From Chondrilla cf. caribensis (lineage: Eukaryota > Porifera > Demospongiae > Chondrillida > Chondrillidae): a stretch of 64,000 bases of DNA. Position 1 is the stretch's first letter, and each line of letters begins with the position of its first letter. The DNA lies in NCBI GenBank assembly GCA_964020155.1, contig OZ026566.1, positions 1,817,789-1,881,788 of the forward strand, given 5' to 3'. The notes under the pieces are model-generated. The model saw nothing but the letters and a program-made list of their open reading frames with translations. It did not search any database and was not told the origin of the DNA. Shown here piece after piece: positions 1 to 12,300 of this stretch. The position numbers and the translations under genes were made by a program.

Positions 1-1402
1 GAAGTGCTTTTCAGTCTCGATTCAACTGCTTATGGAGATAATGTAATAGTGACATTAATCACATTAATCTAAGATTCCTACAATCTATCCCAACTTACCC
101 TATTTCAATCATTAGATCAATGCAAGAGTTGACAACATCTGAAATACCCATGCAGCCTGAAATGATTTTGTTTGGTCCTGCTATTAAGTGCAGTGTATCC
201 CTACAGATGTACTGTGTGTTTATGCCATCACCAACCAGTGTTTGTACATGTAAATTCAATTCCGGGTGTGGATTGTACATTGCATATGAATCATGAATGT
301 GTGCACATATTCTTTGTATGTGGACACTGTTCACTTGTAATTATGTCAATTTTGTGTAGAGTATTTCACGTGAGCTTGAAAATTGGAAAACAAAGCAAGG
401 ACAACAATCATGTTCTGCTGTAAGAATTTGTTACATGACATACATAGAGTAACTCTAACAAGTTGTCAATTCTTTTAGCCGTGCATCTACCTACGTTGTA
501 CTGTATATATGTACCTATGTGTGTGAATTGTGTATTCATAGGTAAAGCTGGAGTCAATTTAGTGTATGTGTATTGGGCAGAAAGGACTTTAAAATGTATG
601 TAACGGTACATCCTTATGCATATGTGTGTGTGTGTGTGTGTTTTAGGTTTTAGAATGATAGTGATTGTTGAGTAATAGCAGGACATACCTGTGGGAATTA
701 TCTTTGGCAATTTTCTGGAGTCACATTTTCTGGTGTTTATTTTGGCAACTTTTGACAGCTGTTACAATTTCATTCATTAGCAATCTCCCACCAACACCAC
801 CGTCATTTACATATGTAAAAATAAATGTCAGTTATGATCAAAAGCTGTATACAAGGAGATCAAATTACTTGAATGAGTTGGTCACCTCATTCCGGAAAAG
901 AGCACTTATGTATCATTTTAATGGAAAATATGTGGGTAGTCAGTAGTGCTGGGACGATTAATTGATTAATCAATCGATATTCATTTCAAATCTGATTATT
1001 GTTAATAGAGCAAGCAAATCGATTAATCACAGGAAGCCATTAAGTGAGTAGACCAGAAAGCCACCCCCACCTTATTACCTAAAAACCTTCACTCCATGGG
1101 TTCAATTTCGTACTTCAAGAGTACCTGACTTGTGAAAAGGACTCTGTGGACTTCACTTCATGTCTAAGAGTATCTATGGTCTAATGGATGACTACTCAGT
1201 CTAATAAAGTGTGAGTGGTTTCCGGTTATGTCCACTTAAGTACTTCCGGTGATTAATCGATTAATCAATCGGTTACTTTGTACTGATTATCGATTTGAAA
1301 ATTTCAGCTGAAATATTCCCAGCCTTAGTAGTTAGTTCTTCAAATTCTTCCTTCCCTGTACAGTAATACAGGATTATAGCACGGTACATTTTTTTTTCAT
1401 AG
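1..1402. other. Upstream/intronic stretch before the first recognised FOCAD exon
   Basis: No exon can be supported here. The first recognisable FOCAD exon (from 1403) begins in frame behind a splice acceptor, so at least one 5' exon lies in this stretch or left of the window. Open frames at 172-423 and 665-946 show no family signature. The stretch holds a short (TG)n run near 624-642 and a 384-bp MITE at 944-1327, listed separately. Confidence 0.5.
944..1327 (+). mobile_element. MITE copy A, hAT-like (TAGTGCTGGGA termini)
   Basis: The element starts TAGTGCTGGGACGATTAATT and ends TTCCCAGCCTTA, so the termini are inverted. The flanks are GTAGTCAG (936-943) and GTAGTTAG (1328-1335), an 8-bp target-site duplication with one mismatch, as expected for hAT transposons. 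Subterminal GATTAATCGATTAATCAATC tracts occur at both ends. It has no coding capacity. Two more copies lie at 15390-15656 and 58964-59320. Confidence 0.8.
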
Positions 1403-4349
1403 GATGTCATGAAATGTGTTGAGCTATTGTCTGATGATTCACTGTACATCGTGCGTTCTAACTATGTCTTGCTGGAATCAGCTCTTAGTCAAGGTTTACT
1501 ACCCTCCTCTGTTTTATCAACATTGATTCAAACACTATCATTGGCAAGGTACAGTTACTTTGTTGGATGTGTGTACCGTATGTGTATGCATCATGAGATT
1601 TGTTCACAGACATCTGGGTTACATCATTCGGCTTGTAAGGAAGTTGATTATTGAGGAACTTAAACAGACAATAAACCGAAAAGATGAAACCATCAGGTCA
1701 GTATCAGATGAATCCAGTGTTGGTGTAATTTCATAATCATACGTATGTATTTAGTGAACACAAGGATATGTATCTCTGTCAGTCAGTTCGTTCAATGTTG
1801 CCACCAATCAGGATACAGCCACAGTATTACATAATTTGTATTTGTTCCTATTGTTCATATATATATATATCCCTAATTGTATCTATTTTATAGTGGATCA
1901 TGTTTAATTACCATCATCAAAACAAGTCCAAATGCTTGGTTGCAAGTTGTGGATGAGGTCAAGAATATGTACGAGGACATGACTTTGCAGTGAGCATATG
2001 TGAATTATTGTATGGTACACTTTGCCTGTAATGCCACAGTCCTTTCAATTCATTGTTGTAGGAATTGTGACCTGCTGATTAGGTTCTTATCGCCCTTTTT
2101 GAACTACTTGATGATTGACTGTTTAGATGTTCCACTCAATTGTCACTATGAGATACTGTCAGGCATTTTGGATTGGATTGGTCAGTGGTCCACAGCACCA
2201 GCCTTGCCAGACATTCAAGTGGCAAAGACGTCATTGTCTGTGATTCAAGATTGTCTGCATTTAGCCATGGTAGGAATACACAGTAATTATAAATGTTCAT
2301 TGACATTATAATACCATTACAGTTTGCATGTGATATATGTAAGTTATGTATAGTTGTACCCCTCTTTCAGTTGGTACATATGAAATGTACTGAGGGGATG
2401 GGTACAACTATTATGTATCCTGTTCGATAGTGTGATTACGAGTAGCTGAGATGGCTTTCGTTAATGTAATAACGGGCACGTAACAACATCTGTTGATTAA
2501 ATAATACAATTCACTTAAAAACCAGGGTACATCACTAATAAAGTCAGTGTTGTACCCCAGTACATCGCGAATGTACTCCAGTTGGTCCCTTTGATCTTAA
2601 GTGACAATATCACCAACGGGATACATGTATATCATTAATGCATTGAGACATTACAAATTTATTATTTTTAGCAAGTAATTTTCAATCAGTCAGTGTAAGG
2701 CCTCTTGTTTCTCTTTAGTGTTCGGATCATAATAGGTTACAGTTGCTGTGTACTTTATCAAGGAAGTATCTTTGCCTCCTCTTGACCCTGCCGGCTGGTG
2801 CTAGTGGTACGCACATGAAGAGCTGTAGTCTTGACCTTTGGTTGGCCTACCTATGCGCTATGACCGAGTCTGGAGTCATGTTGGATAACCAGTTGCAACT
2901 TCTTTTGGCTGATTCATCCTCTGACATTTTTCTTGTAAGTTGGAATTCTCTTGATTACAATCAGTGTTAATTTGGTGGTTTGTGTGTAGGAGATATTGGA
3001 GATCAGGCACTTTGTGTCAATCAGCTGGATCCTGTGCGAATGTCTGTTACTCCCAGAGACTGTTCAAGTACTTCTTGCAATAGGTTTGTAATAAGCTTAC
3101 TGTAACAAAGCATGATTGAGTGAGCACCATAAAGTGATGCAATTCAATCAACAAGTATCATTCTCAACCCTTGGTAGTGACTAGATGGCTGGAAAGAAGT
3201 CCTGGATCGCAACCACTTCGGCTGCACATTCTCTTTCTTCCTTTGTTGCATATTGTTTCATTCCCAAAGAGTCGTTCAGGCTTATTAGGAAATGTCTTTG
3301 AGCAGAATTCAATAACGGCAGAAAGAATTCTGCGTGGAATGGTAGTCCAAGTACCCTATCCTTCACCAGAGAGTGTTTCCTTTGTGAGTTGCGTACTTGT
3401 GTATATTTGCACTGTTCATAACTACAGTATACTGGTCAATGTGCTTGTTTAGGAAAATTATTGTGCACCATGTGTGGCATCTTCAGCCTATGAAAGAATC
3501 TGTGCAGCATCAAATCTCTTGAGTATCCTTCAACAGTGAGTGTTGTTAAGAGCTATTCCAGTTATGAACTTGGTCACTGATAATGATTGTTTCCATGCTT
3601 ACGTAGTTCATTACCAATTGTATTGGCAATTGTATGCCTCTCCAGAGTATTTAGTCCACTCATTCCCCCACTTCACCCTTGCATACCTATAGATCTTGTG
3701 AACTACAACTAACATGGATGGAGAAGTTGGCAAAAACTCGCAAACACTGCCATTCTGAATTAGTTGCTCTTGTTTTGTCTGCTTGCATGATAAGAGTGAT
3801 TGGATCTCCTCACATTCGAAAGGCTGTTGAAGCTGTAACCACTGTTGCTCTAGCCTCACCCAACATGGTACTATTCACAGATTGGTTTACTGTCATATTA
3901 GTTATGCTCATGGTTCCAACATTGTATCCTACAGGCTAATCTGTTCATACCAGTTCTATTCTACTGTTTGCAAAAAGAGGAAAGCAATTATGGAAAATTT
4001 GCAGTATTTCAAAGTCTGTCTCAACTTGCAGTTTTGCAAAAAGTAATTATGGATGATCTTATTTTCCTGACATGCATATTTTCCGACATATTAACTACGT
4101 GCTTTGTATTACACATCAGAGCTGCTTGAAGCAAGTGGTGACCTTCCTAATGGATCTTTCTTCCCACATCAAACTTTTGCCCTCTGTGATCAGACTTCTA
4201 TCGGGAATCTGGATCCACCATGATAGTGTCATTTATCCACATCTCTTCAATCTGCTGTCTTTCCCGTTACCCCCTGGAGCCCCGGGGCCTTTACTTGAGG
4301 AACTGGTTTTGTCTAGAATAGTGACAATCTCTGAAATGTTAGAGATGAG
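1403..4349 (+). CDS. FOCAD: FOCAD (focadhesin) homologue, N-terminal exons
   Basis: Eleven exons join in frame at GT-AG borders: 1403-1548, 1610-1696, 1894-1989, 2062-2269, 2719-2934, 2990-3083, 3178-3383, 3453-3535, 3693-3867, 3935-4042 and 4120-4349. The product is a helical, HEAT-like protein. Segment after segment lines up with human focadhesin: the exon starting 1894 (IKTSPNAWLQVVDEV) matches the human HRPDCWPVFLQQL region, and the exon from 4120 matches the segment before human KQRPYQHGAD. The first about 50 residues, including the start codon, are missing. Focadhesin is a large (about 1,800 aa) protein tied to focal adhesions and, in humans, to stability of the SKI RNA-exosome helper complex. 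Those roles are known for the family, not shown here. The gene resumes at 9313 after a retrotransposon insertion. Confidence 0.85.
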
Positions 4350-4740
4350 GTGAGACTCAAAGTGTATACTCTATTGAAGTACATGTATGGATCTCAGCTG
4401 TGAAGTACACTTGTAATGCAGACATATGACTGTATTAGATATACTTTTAGTGTGCAAGTAATAGTTATACTACATCTGGCCCTTGTGTACCAGAACAGTT
4501 ACGTAGCTATTTACCTGAGCATATACTGTGGGGTGCTAGAGAGGTTTATCTGGCCTGATTTGGTGGTGGTGGTGGGGGCGTCATGTTCATAAACTGATAT
4601 TGAAAAGGAAGAGCACTACAGATATTAGTCTAGCTGCTAGACTAGACTAGGAAAAAAAAAATGGCGTACGTGCCCAGTTGATCTGATAGATTCTCAGTTG
4701 TTATTCAGTTGAATTCGGCTTGATTGTGATTAAGACTGGT
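4350..4740. other. Intronic stretch upstream of the LINE insertion
   Basis: This is FOCAD intron sequence with no supported exon. It contains a GGTGGTGGTGGTGGG run near 4561-4578 and an A9 tract at 4651-4659 followed by ATGGCG. The true 5' end of the retrotransposon probably lies in 4650-4750, but I could not fix a target-site duplication. Confidence 0.4.
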
Positions 4741-4756
4741 TCTTTTCTCAGGAATA

Positions 4757-6409
4757 GTGACACTAATTCCGGCCTGCTGTCGGTGTAACGCCAGTGGCAA
4801 GTGTTCCAATTGTATTTGTAGAAAGAAGAATCAATCGTGTACAAATTGTCAACCAAGCCGTTCTGGAAAATGTGAAAACGAATCAGTTCAGCAACCTGGA
4901 CCGAATCAAGATTTGGATCGAAGTACGCTATTGGAAACGGTCCGAAATGAAGGGAGCAATGAAAACGTGCCAAATTCGAGAATTGATTTTGGGCGAGATC
5001 TGTCCAACAATGATGAATTAACGGACAATGCTGCTGACAATATGGTAGATGGGGGACTGCCCACATTCATCTCAGTCAGTAATGCAGATTTTGTTTGGGG
5101 AGACCTAGAAGGAAAGGCTTTCATCACATCAATAGATTGTGCATATGAAGAGATAGTACACTGGAAAAAGAATCTATTTAAGGTTCCGTCGGGTAAGCAA
5201 GGAAAGTTGTTTGTTCGTGAATTGGCTCGTCTGTATAGCTCTTACGCAGAGGGAGGTGGACTAGAACAATGTGCTCTCAAGGCAGCTATGACTTTTCCAA
5301 CTTTACTTTTACAGAAACCGTCCCATGAATCTAAGTCCAAGGAACACTGCAGCTGCATTGAAAGAAGACTCGGACTATGGAGAGCAGGAGAAATTGACTG
5401 CCTCATAAATGAAGGGCGTACCATTCAAAATAGGCTAATTCGATCAAAGCACTTAAGAAAGGATGAGGACCGGCTGTCTTTCAGATTTGCGAAAATGATG
5501 ATGGAAGGCAAAACACGTTCAGCTCTTCGATTGTTACAAGATGAGCATCAAGGGACTGTACTGTCACCAGATAGTGAAATAGAAACTTCAGATGGAAAAG
5601 AAACAGTACTTAATGTTCTTATGAAGAAACACCCAAAAGGACAACCCTTGATTCCTGAGGCGGTAACAAGTAACAAACCGACACCACAAGACATACATCC
5701 GATAATCTTTGAAAAGATAACAGCAAAGTCTATAAGCGATTCGGCCTTAAGGACTGAAGGATCAGCCGGACCATCGGGTCTGGATGCAGTTTCTTGGAGA
5801 AGGATATGCTGCTCATTTCAAGGAGCTTCGGTGGGGTTGTGTGGTGCGTTGGCTCTTGTCGCTAGGAAGATCGCCTCTACATACGTCGACCCTGTCCCAT
5901 TAAGACCGTTAACAGCATGCAGGCTAATAGCATTGGACAAGTGCCCTGGGATTCGTCCCATAGGGATTGGAGAGGTTCCTAGAAGAATCATTGCTAAGGC
6001 CATCCTACATGTGATCAGAGACGACATAAAAGCTGCAGTAGGACCGCTTCAGTGCTGTGCTGGCCAGCTCGCAGCGTGTGAGTCAGGTATTCATGCCATG
6101 CAGGATCTTTCTTTGGATCCAGATACTGAGGGTAAATTGTTTATTGATGCTAGCAATGCATTCAATCTACTCAACAGAAATAATATGCTTATCAACATCC
6201 TCAATCAGTGCCCATTGTTTGCCAAAATCGTAATCAACATCTATCGAGTTAGTTCAGACCTATACATTGGAGGAAAAAGAGTAATATCCGATGAAGGAAT
6301 AACACAAGGGGACCCCTTAGCAATGCCTATATATGCCCTCGGAATCTTACCTCTCATACATAAGGTTAGCAACATAGCTAAACAACTGTGGTATGCGGAT
6401 GATGCATAG
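4757..6409 (+). pseudogene. Retrotransposon ORF, 5' part: Cys-rich N-terminus and RT domain up to YADD
   Basis: There are 550 open codons without an obvious ATG at the natural start (the frame opens with GTG; the Cys cluster begins about 6 codons in). RT landmarks, in order, are SGPSGLDAVSWRR, RLIALDKCPGIRPIGIGEVP (finger region), FIDASNAFN (first palm Asp), EGITQGDPLAMPIYALG (motif B) and YADD (second palm Asp pair). The frame ends three codons after YA because the MITE at 6407 supplies a TAG. It was disabled by this insertion but otherwise shows little decay, which suggests a recent insertion. Confidence 0.8.
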
Positions 6410-6861
6410 TTGCCAACCTCCAGGAAAAAAAATTAGGGACACACTTTTAGCGTCATGTCTGGTCATTCTCAAACAAAACGTTGACATGAATTCAGAGATT
6501 ACAATTTACAAACATAAGTATTAAATGACATTAAAATTGCAAGTATCATGATTCATGCATAGTATTGAATATAAATGTACAATAAATGAACTTAAAGTTT
6601 AATTGTGCACTGTCTGTCTGGCTACATTTTACAACCTTTGTGGTTGATTTTTTACATTTGGCAATTACAACTTGGAATGGGAATTAAATAAAATGGCGTT
6701 CTTGCCCAAAATCGTCCAATTTTTGACAGTGCTGTCCCAGTTCATCCAGAAGGGTGAGAAAATTCGGGACAAATATTGGAATATTTGATTTTCGGGTGGG
6801 ACAGATTAAAGTGGCAAAAAATCGTGAGTGTCCCGTCATTTTCGGGACGGTTGGCAACTAT
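6407..6861. mobile_element. 455-bp TIR element (MITE) inside the LINE RT catalytic motif
   Basis: Left terminus TAGTTGCCAACC (6407-6418) and right terminus GGTTGGCAACTA (6849-6860) are perfect 12-bp inverted repeats. The sequence GATGATGCA occurs immediately before (6398-6406) and after (6862-6870), a 9-bp target-site duplication (8 bp if the element ends one base later). Removing the element and one duplicate re-joins the YADD codons to the downstream frame with no indel, which proves insertion into an intact gene. It is non-coding. Superfamily is uncertain: 8 bp would favour hAT, 9 bp MULE. Confidence 0.93.
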
Positions 6862-7584
6862 GATGATGCAGCTGCGGCGGACAAACTGTCAAAACTTCGT
6901 GAGTGGTGGAAAAAAATTACACAGCTGGGACCTGATTATGGATATATTATAAATCCCGCAAAGTCCAACCTAGTTGTGAGAGAGGAACTATTAGGGCAGG
7001 CAAAAGACATCTTCAAGGATACCAGGCTGAATATAACAACAGCAGGTCAAAAATATTTGGGATCCCCAATAGGAGTGAGCTCGTTTAAAGAGGCTCAGAT
7101 GATGAAAACAGTGAATGAATGGGTGAAAGAAGTGACAAAATTGAGTTTAGTTGCAGCTAGTCAACCACAAGCGGCATATAGTGCCTTCACTCATGGTTTG
7201 AGCTCAAAATGGATGTATTTGATGAGGACCACAGAAGGTATTGACGAGCTCCTACAACCCCTTGAGGATGCCATCAGACATAAATTTCTTCCTGCCTTGA
7301 CAGGCAGAAGTGTGCTCAGTGATATTGAAAGAAGAGTAATGGCACTACCTGTGAGAATGGGAGGCATGGGGATCATCACTCCTACCAGCGAAGCAAAAAA
7401 ACAGTTTGAAAACTCAAAGCAGATTAGTCAACCACTTGTCGATGAGATCCTTAAGCAAACAAGCAGCTATAATGATGAAATTAAGCAAAAGCAGAGACAG
7501 GAGAAGAGTAGAGTGAAGCAAAAGAGAAGAAAGATGCATATGAATGAATTGATGATATTTATCTGCATTCCAACGCGACATTGA
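6862..7584 (+). pseudogene. Retrotransposon RT C-terminal half (thumb region)
   Basis: This continues the frame interrupted at 6406. It covers the post-YADD palm/thumb, with INPAKSNLVV and KYLGSPIGV (the K-x-LG motif typical after the catalytic box) and then VMALPVRMGGMGI, a conserved block of this LINE type. The frame becomes low-complexity Lys/Gln-rich (KQKQRQEKSRVKQKRRK) and stops at 7584, where a shift into another frame is needed to reach the endonuclease part. Confidence 0.75.
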
Positions 7585-8378
7585 AGAAAGCAACTGAGCT
7601 GGCACAGGAAAAAGGTGCATCAATCTGGTTGTCTTCTCTTCCCCTCAATGAGCATGGATTCTCACTGCATAAAGGTGCCTTCCGGGATGCTTTAGCGTTA
7701 CGTTATGGATGGCAACTCAGTAATCTCCCTAAGGAATGTGTATGTGGAAAAGCTTTTACCGTGGAGCATGCTTTTAGCTGCAGTACAGGGGGTTTTCCCG
7801 CTTTGAGGCACAACGAGATACGGGATGTGACAGCAAAGTTAATGAGAGAGGTCTGCTCGAAAGTTGAGATTGAACCAGATTTACAGCCCCTCTCTGGTGA
7901 ATCATTTACATGTAGATCAGCCAACACACATGATGGAGCCAGGCTTGATATTAAGGCTTATGGTTTTTGGCAAAGACGACAGGAAGCATATTTTGATGTT
8001 AGGATTTTTAATCCGCTTGCTCCTAGTAATCTCAGCCGGACATCATCTGCCTTTAACACCCATGAACGAGAAAAGAGAAGAAAGTACGAACAGCGGGTTA
8101 GAGAAGTGGAGCACGGCTCTTTCACCCCAATCGTTTTATCTGCAACTGGAGGAATGGGCAAAACAGCAGAGCTAATGTACAAGAGACTTGCGTGCATGAT
8201 AGCAGAGAAGAGAGATCAACCCTACAACAAAGTCATGAGTTGGATAAGATGCACAATCAGTTATTCCCTAATCAGATCTGCAATTATGTGTTTACGGGGT
8301 ACTAGATCAAGAGGAACCACAATCAACCTCGAGGACCCTGCTAAGCTCATTGTTAGAGAGGGGAATATTTCCTCTTAA
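7581..8378 (+). pseudogene. Retrotransposon zinc knuckle plus restriction-like endonuclease domain
   Basis: There are 265 codons. The order is IWLSSLPLNEHGFSLHKGAF, then the CCHC knuckle (CVCGKAFTVEHAFSC), then LRHNEIRD, then acidic endonuclease residues (EPDL, RLDI, YFDV), then a conserved SRTSSAFNTHEREKRRKYEQ helix. CCHC-RHN-PD/D order is diagnostic of site-specific LINEs with a PD-(D/E)xK endonuclease. It is intact over its whole length apart from the upstream frameshift. Confidence 0.8.
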
Positions 8379-8648
8379 AGTACTGTTTAACTGATTTGTC
8401 CTTATTCTTTGATCATGTAGTCTTAGTATTATTGTTAGTATTATTGTTATTATTATTATTAATAACTATATTTATGGGTTTTTTTTTTTTTTTTTGTATC
8501 AACTGCATGTATGTAATATGCATATATGTAACTCATTATTCTTTTGTTGTATTTTAAAATGAGCTCACATCATACAGTTTTGATTTTTGTGCAATTTTCC
8601 ACAGTGATATAGTATGTGTATCAGAATTGATTTAATTATTTATTTGTC

Positions 8649-8705
8649 GTTGCTAGCCCCTACTTTTACCCTTCACGTGGGTGAAGGAAAGTAGGAGCTA
8701 GCAAC
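8649..8705. repeat. 57-bp hairpin (small foldback repeat)
   Basis: GTTGCTAGC...CCTACTTT...CCCTTCAC is followed directly by its near-perfect reverse complement, ending GCTAGCAAC. It can fold into a stem of about 27 bp with almost no loop. It may be a miniature inverted-repeat element; no clear target duplication was seen. Confidence 0.75.
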
Positions 8706-8725
8706 TATTGTACTGTTCACATCTC

Positions 8726-8983
8726 GTTTTGACCAATTAAATCACTGCCCCCCCTGAATCGGTGACCCGCCCCATGTACAAGGAACGCCCCAGGGCTAGA
8801 CTAGAACTTGCAGTGACTTTCAATGTCACATGACTGCTATATTGGACAAACAAAATGGCAGAAAAAGAACAAGATCAACCTTCATTAGATAAAAGATACA
8901 GTGTATTCAATTCTCATGTGTGTGGTCGAAGTATTGTTCGAGTCTTGGATTCAGTATATTGCAATTTATATAGAAACTGGTAA
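8726..8983 (+). other. Promoter-like GC-richer patch with a 42-codon ORF
   Basis: A C-rich stretch (8745-8800) with CCAAT (8733) and TCACATGAC precedes ATGGCAGAAAAAGAACAAGA at 8855. The frame runs 42 codons to TAA at 8981-8983. It lies in the FOCAD intron between the LINE and the next exon. It could be a captured 5' exon, part of a further transposon, or chance. I recognise no homologue. Confidence 0.25.
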
Positions 8984-9312
8984 TAATAACATGTAATAGC
9001 TGTATCCTGATGTAGAGAATGATAGACAATTTATACCGCTATATGTGCATATTCCAATGCAACATACTTATTATATGCAATAGAAATGTGTTTACTAATT
9101 TCCTGCCTTGTTCTCCCACTCAATTAATCCTAACAATTAAACCTGTCTAGTGACCTGTACTTACACAGAAATACTTATACCTAAGTACATGTACAGTACC
9201 TACAAACATACGTACATACGTACATGTGTACTAGTACTGTTGGTACATGCGTATTACAGTTTGTCTCTTTTTAAAAATGTAATTGCTAATGTCATATCTT
9301 GTTATTTCACAG

Positions 9313-12300
9313 AGCTGAAACTCATGGCGATGATTTACTAGGAATTATTGTGGAAAACTTTCAAAATACTATCCTTAAGCAGTTGCTTACTCCTAAGGGT
9401 CATGCATTAGTATGGCGGTTGTCTTTGGATGCACTGAAGATTTTGTGCAAAAGAGAAGTACATTTCAGTGCTAATTTAAATGATACGTAAATACTGTTGG
9501 TATACTTGTTTAATTCTTGTTGAAGGTTACCAATCCTTTGGTTCTTTGGAATAATATAGTTTCACATTTGACAGGTGATAGCAGGTACGTATGTATAAGA
9601 TTATATGTATGCATACACTTGTACATGTGAATGATTGTCAAGAGTATAACCCGGTATAATATGTACATATGCATGTATGTACACATGGACAGTGGAATTA
9701 GAATGAGGAAAACCTCTAGGGCGGCTGAAATTCTACCTATCAAAGTTATTTATTTATCTTAAACAAGATATTGTTGGTACAAATGCACATGTGGCATACC
9801 CAGCAGAAGGTTTAGTGGACCTACTCTACATAGTGCTAATGTTGTAGTGGCAATGGTACCTCAGATTCACAATATGGCAGTACAGCATGCAAGCTATGCA
9901 GTGTGTAACACAACATTCTGTCAACCATGCATACAACCACGTAACAACCATGTAACAACCATGTAACAACCTTGTAACAACCATGTAACAACCATGTAAC
10001 AACCATGTAACAACCTTGTAACAACCTTGTACCAACCATGTACATACCAACCATGTAACAACCATGTAACAACCATGTAACAACCTTGTAACTGCCATTC
10101 AAAACAACCTTGTAACAGCCATAACCTGGAAAGAGTTATAAATTACTGTACTTACCTGTTGCCACCTTGTATACAACCTTGTCACATTTGTTGCAATTGT
10201 TGTGTGTGGTCCTATTATGAATGGAGAGGGAACTACATATGTACATAATTGTATACGTACATATGTCATTACAATTTATCTGTTGAACTCTTGTTTATAA
10301 ATCCTGTATAGCTACTTAACTGCCCCCCTAATACTATACTTACTACATACGTGAGGTACGTATGTGTGGATGTATTTTTACTAACACAAATTAAGTTCAC
10401 ATTAGGTATGATATTATGTACGTATTTAGAATATCACCTTTTTCACATCTACGTATCTATGACCTACTATATTCCAAACACTGTGATACAGTTATAAGAA
10501 TAGATTATTATGCTAACAACCGATTACAGACTTATTGGTGAAAGATGATAGGAAATGTATTAAAGGACTGCTATCAATAGTGAAATCATCACTGGTGTAA
10601 TTTTGTTTATTTTTGAAGGTCATTGGTGTTGTCAGGAGTGTGCTCCTTTATCGAGGTGTTCACTTTACCTTGTTGGAAGAGCGAATGTGACAACTTATCT
10701 CGGAGTATTTTCAGGTTTCTGTGGAATTGTGCACTATCAGAGGTACATTTTACATACAAATATACTCTGTGTACTTATGAATATCTTAGTACTGTACACA
10801 AACTCTACCCTCAGATTTTCTTTTAATTCTGCAGGATGGTAATATATCCATGGTAGCATGGATGACACTGAATGCTTTCGATCTAAGTAGTCTCAAAATT
10901 TCTCATGTACCGCAAGAGGTCTGTACAGCTTTATGTATGCATAATGCATTCTGACAGTATTTATGCATGCATACATATGTACATGCATACCTACATACAT
11001 ACGAACATACGTACATATGTACATGCATACATAATGTATATGTACATACAGTATGTACATACAATGCTGTCTTTCAAAAAAAATCTGTTGTGTTAAAATG
11101 GGAATATTGTTTCCAGTTTTTCAACATATCAGTATTGATTTATGCATAGTGCATGTATGCTCATATATTGAATAATTGTTTGCTCATAGGTTTGTCTGAT
11201 GATGGGTGATAATGAAGGATGCCCAGCGGATGAGGAGGCCCTTGTTAGTGCACACCACATTGTATCTTTGCTAAACCGCATCCCACAAGATGCTGATCCA
11301 CAGTATTTCAAAGTGGTACAAAAGTACTTGGAGAATGAATGTGAAAGCGTACCTCGAGGCCTAGTTTCCACTGCCACTAAGCAAGCAGGGAAGATGAGCC
11401 AAATGAAGACAGTGGAGGAATTTTTAGAAACATTACGAGGCAATCTTCCAGTGCTCGCCCCACCAGGTACTGTAGTTGTATATTGGCCGACTTTGTCATA
11501 TCTGTTCATTGATTTGGTATACTTTGTATCTTCAGGTGTTTCACTACTAGCCTATAAGGTATTTGATCCTCCTCTTCATAAGCCTCAGCTGAGAAAATTA
11601 ATGAAAAGTTCTAAATTATCATTCTTGAAACTACTTGAAGAAGTAGGTTTACCATTGATAATACATAACACTAATAGCTACATACATAGGTTACGTATGT
11701 ATGTAGTACAGAGTGTGACTGTCTATGGTTGTAATTGAAGTTTGAAATATGGCATTCACGTTTGATTATTATGTATAATATGTTGCATGTACACATGTAG
11801 TTGTATATACGTATGTACAGTATATATATATGTATTGGTACATTGAATTGTCTTCAATACTCAAGTGTACATTTTCAGTTATGAATATTTGATCATAAAT
11901 TGGATATTATAGTATTTATGTTCATTTTTTAATTGTGTCTAACATAAAGGACCCTCATCCAGCAGAATCACATATGAAAGAAATGGATTTCTTATTTCTG
12001 ATTAAAACTCCTGTTGATTGGAAAATGTTTTGTGATAATTTACTCAAAAACTTTATCCAAGTGAGTTAGTTCTGGGTTGCAAGTGCATGAGCATGTACTG
12101 TACAGTGTATATAATGTACACCACCTGTGACCTGGATGATATGATGAACCCTATAGTCTGGTACAAATGTATGAAACCAATTCATTGGTGTAGCATGAAT
12201 ACACGTCTATACAAACACACACACACATACACACACACACGCATGCACGCACGTGCGTGCAACCATGGTTGCACAGTAAGGAGACATACGTATCTATACT

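Larger units (their letters stand above)
4741..8400 (+). mobile_element. Non-LTR retrotransposon, RLE-type (R2/NeSL-like architecture), decayed
   Basis: One element is spread over three frames. The N-terminus (from 4775) is cysteine-rich (CCRCNASGKCSNC, then more C-x2-C pairs). It is followed by a reverse transcriptase with the palm motif YADD at 6391-6402. The C-terminal part (7581-8378) has a CxCx7Hx3C zinc knuckle (CVCGKAFTVEHAFSC), an RHN motif, and then EPDL...ARLDI...AYFDVRIFNP. That arrangement fits the restriction-like endonuclease of R2/NeSL-type elements rather than an APE endonuclease. A 455-bp DNA element interrupts the YADD motif, and there is a frameshift/stop near 7500-7580, so it cannot encode an intact protein. 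The 3' end runs into an ATT-rich tail (8425-8475). It lies in a FOCAD intron on the same strand. Confidence 0.85.

Noticed and set aside
4701..5066. 121-codon minus-strand frame across the LINE start
   Set aside because: It is antisense to the Cys-rich N-terminus of the retrotransposon and has no homology.
9826..10102. Two overlapping minus-strand frames with repeating GCYMVVTWLLH
   Set aside because: They are translations of the 11-bp minisatellite; a period of 11 keeps all three frames open.
9941..10110. CRISPR array
   Set aside because: A continuous tandem repeat without spacers in an animal intron.
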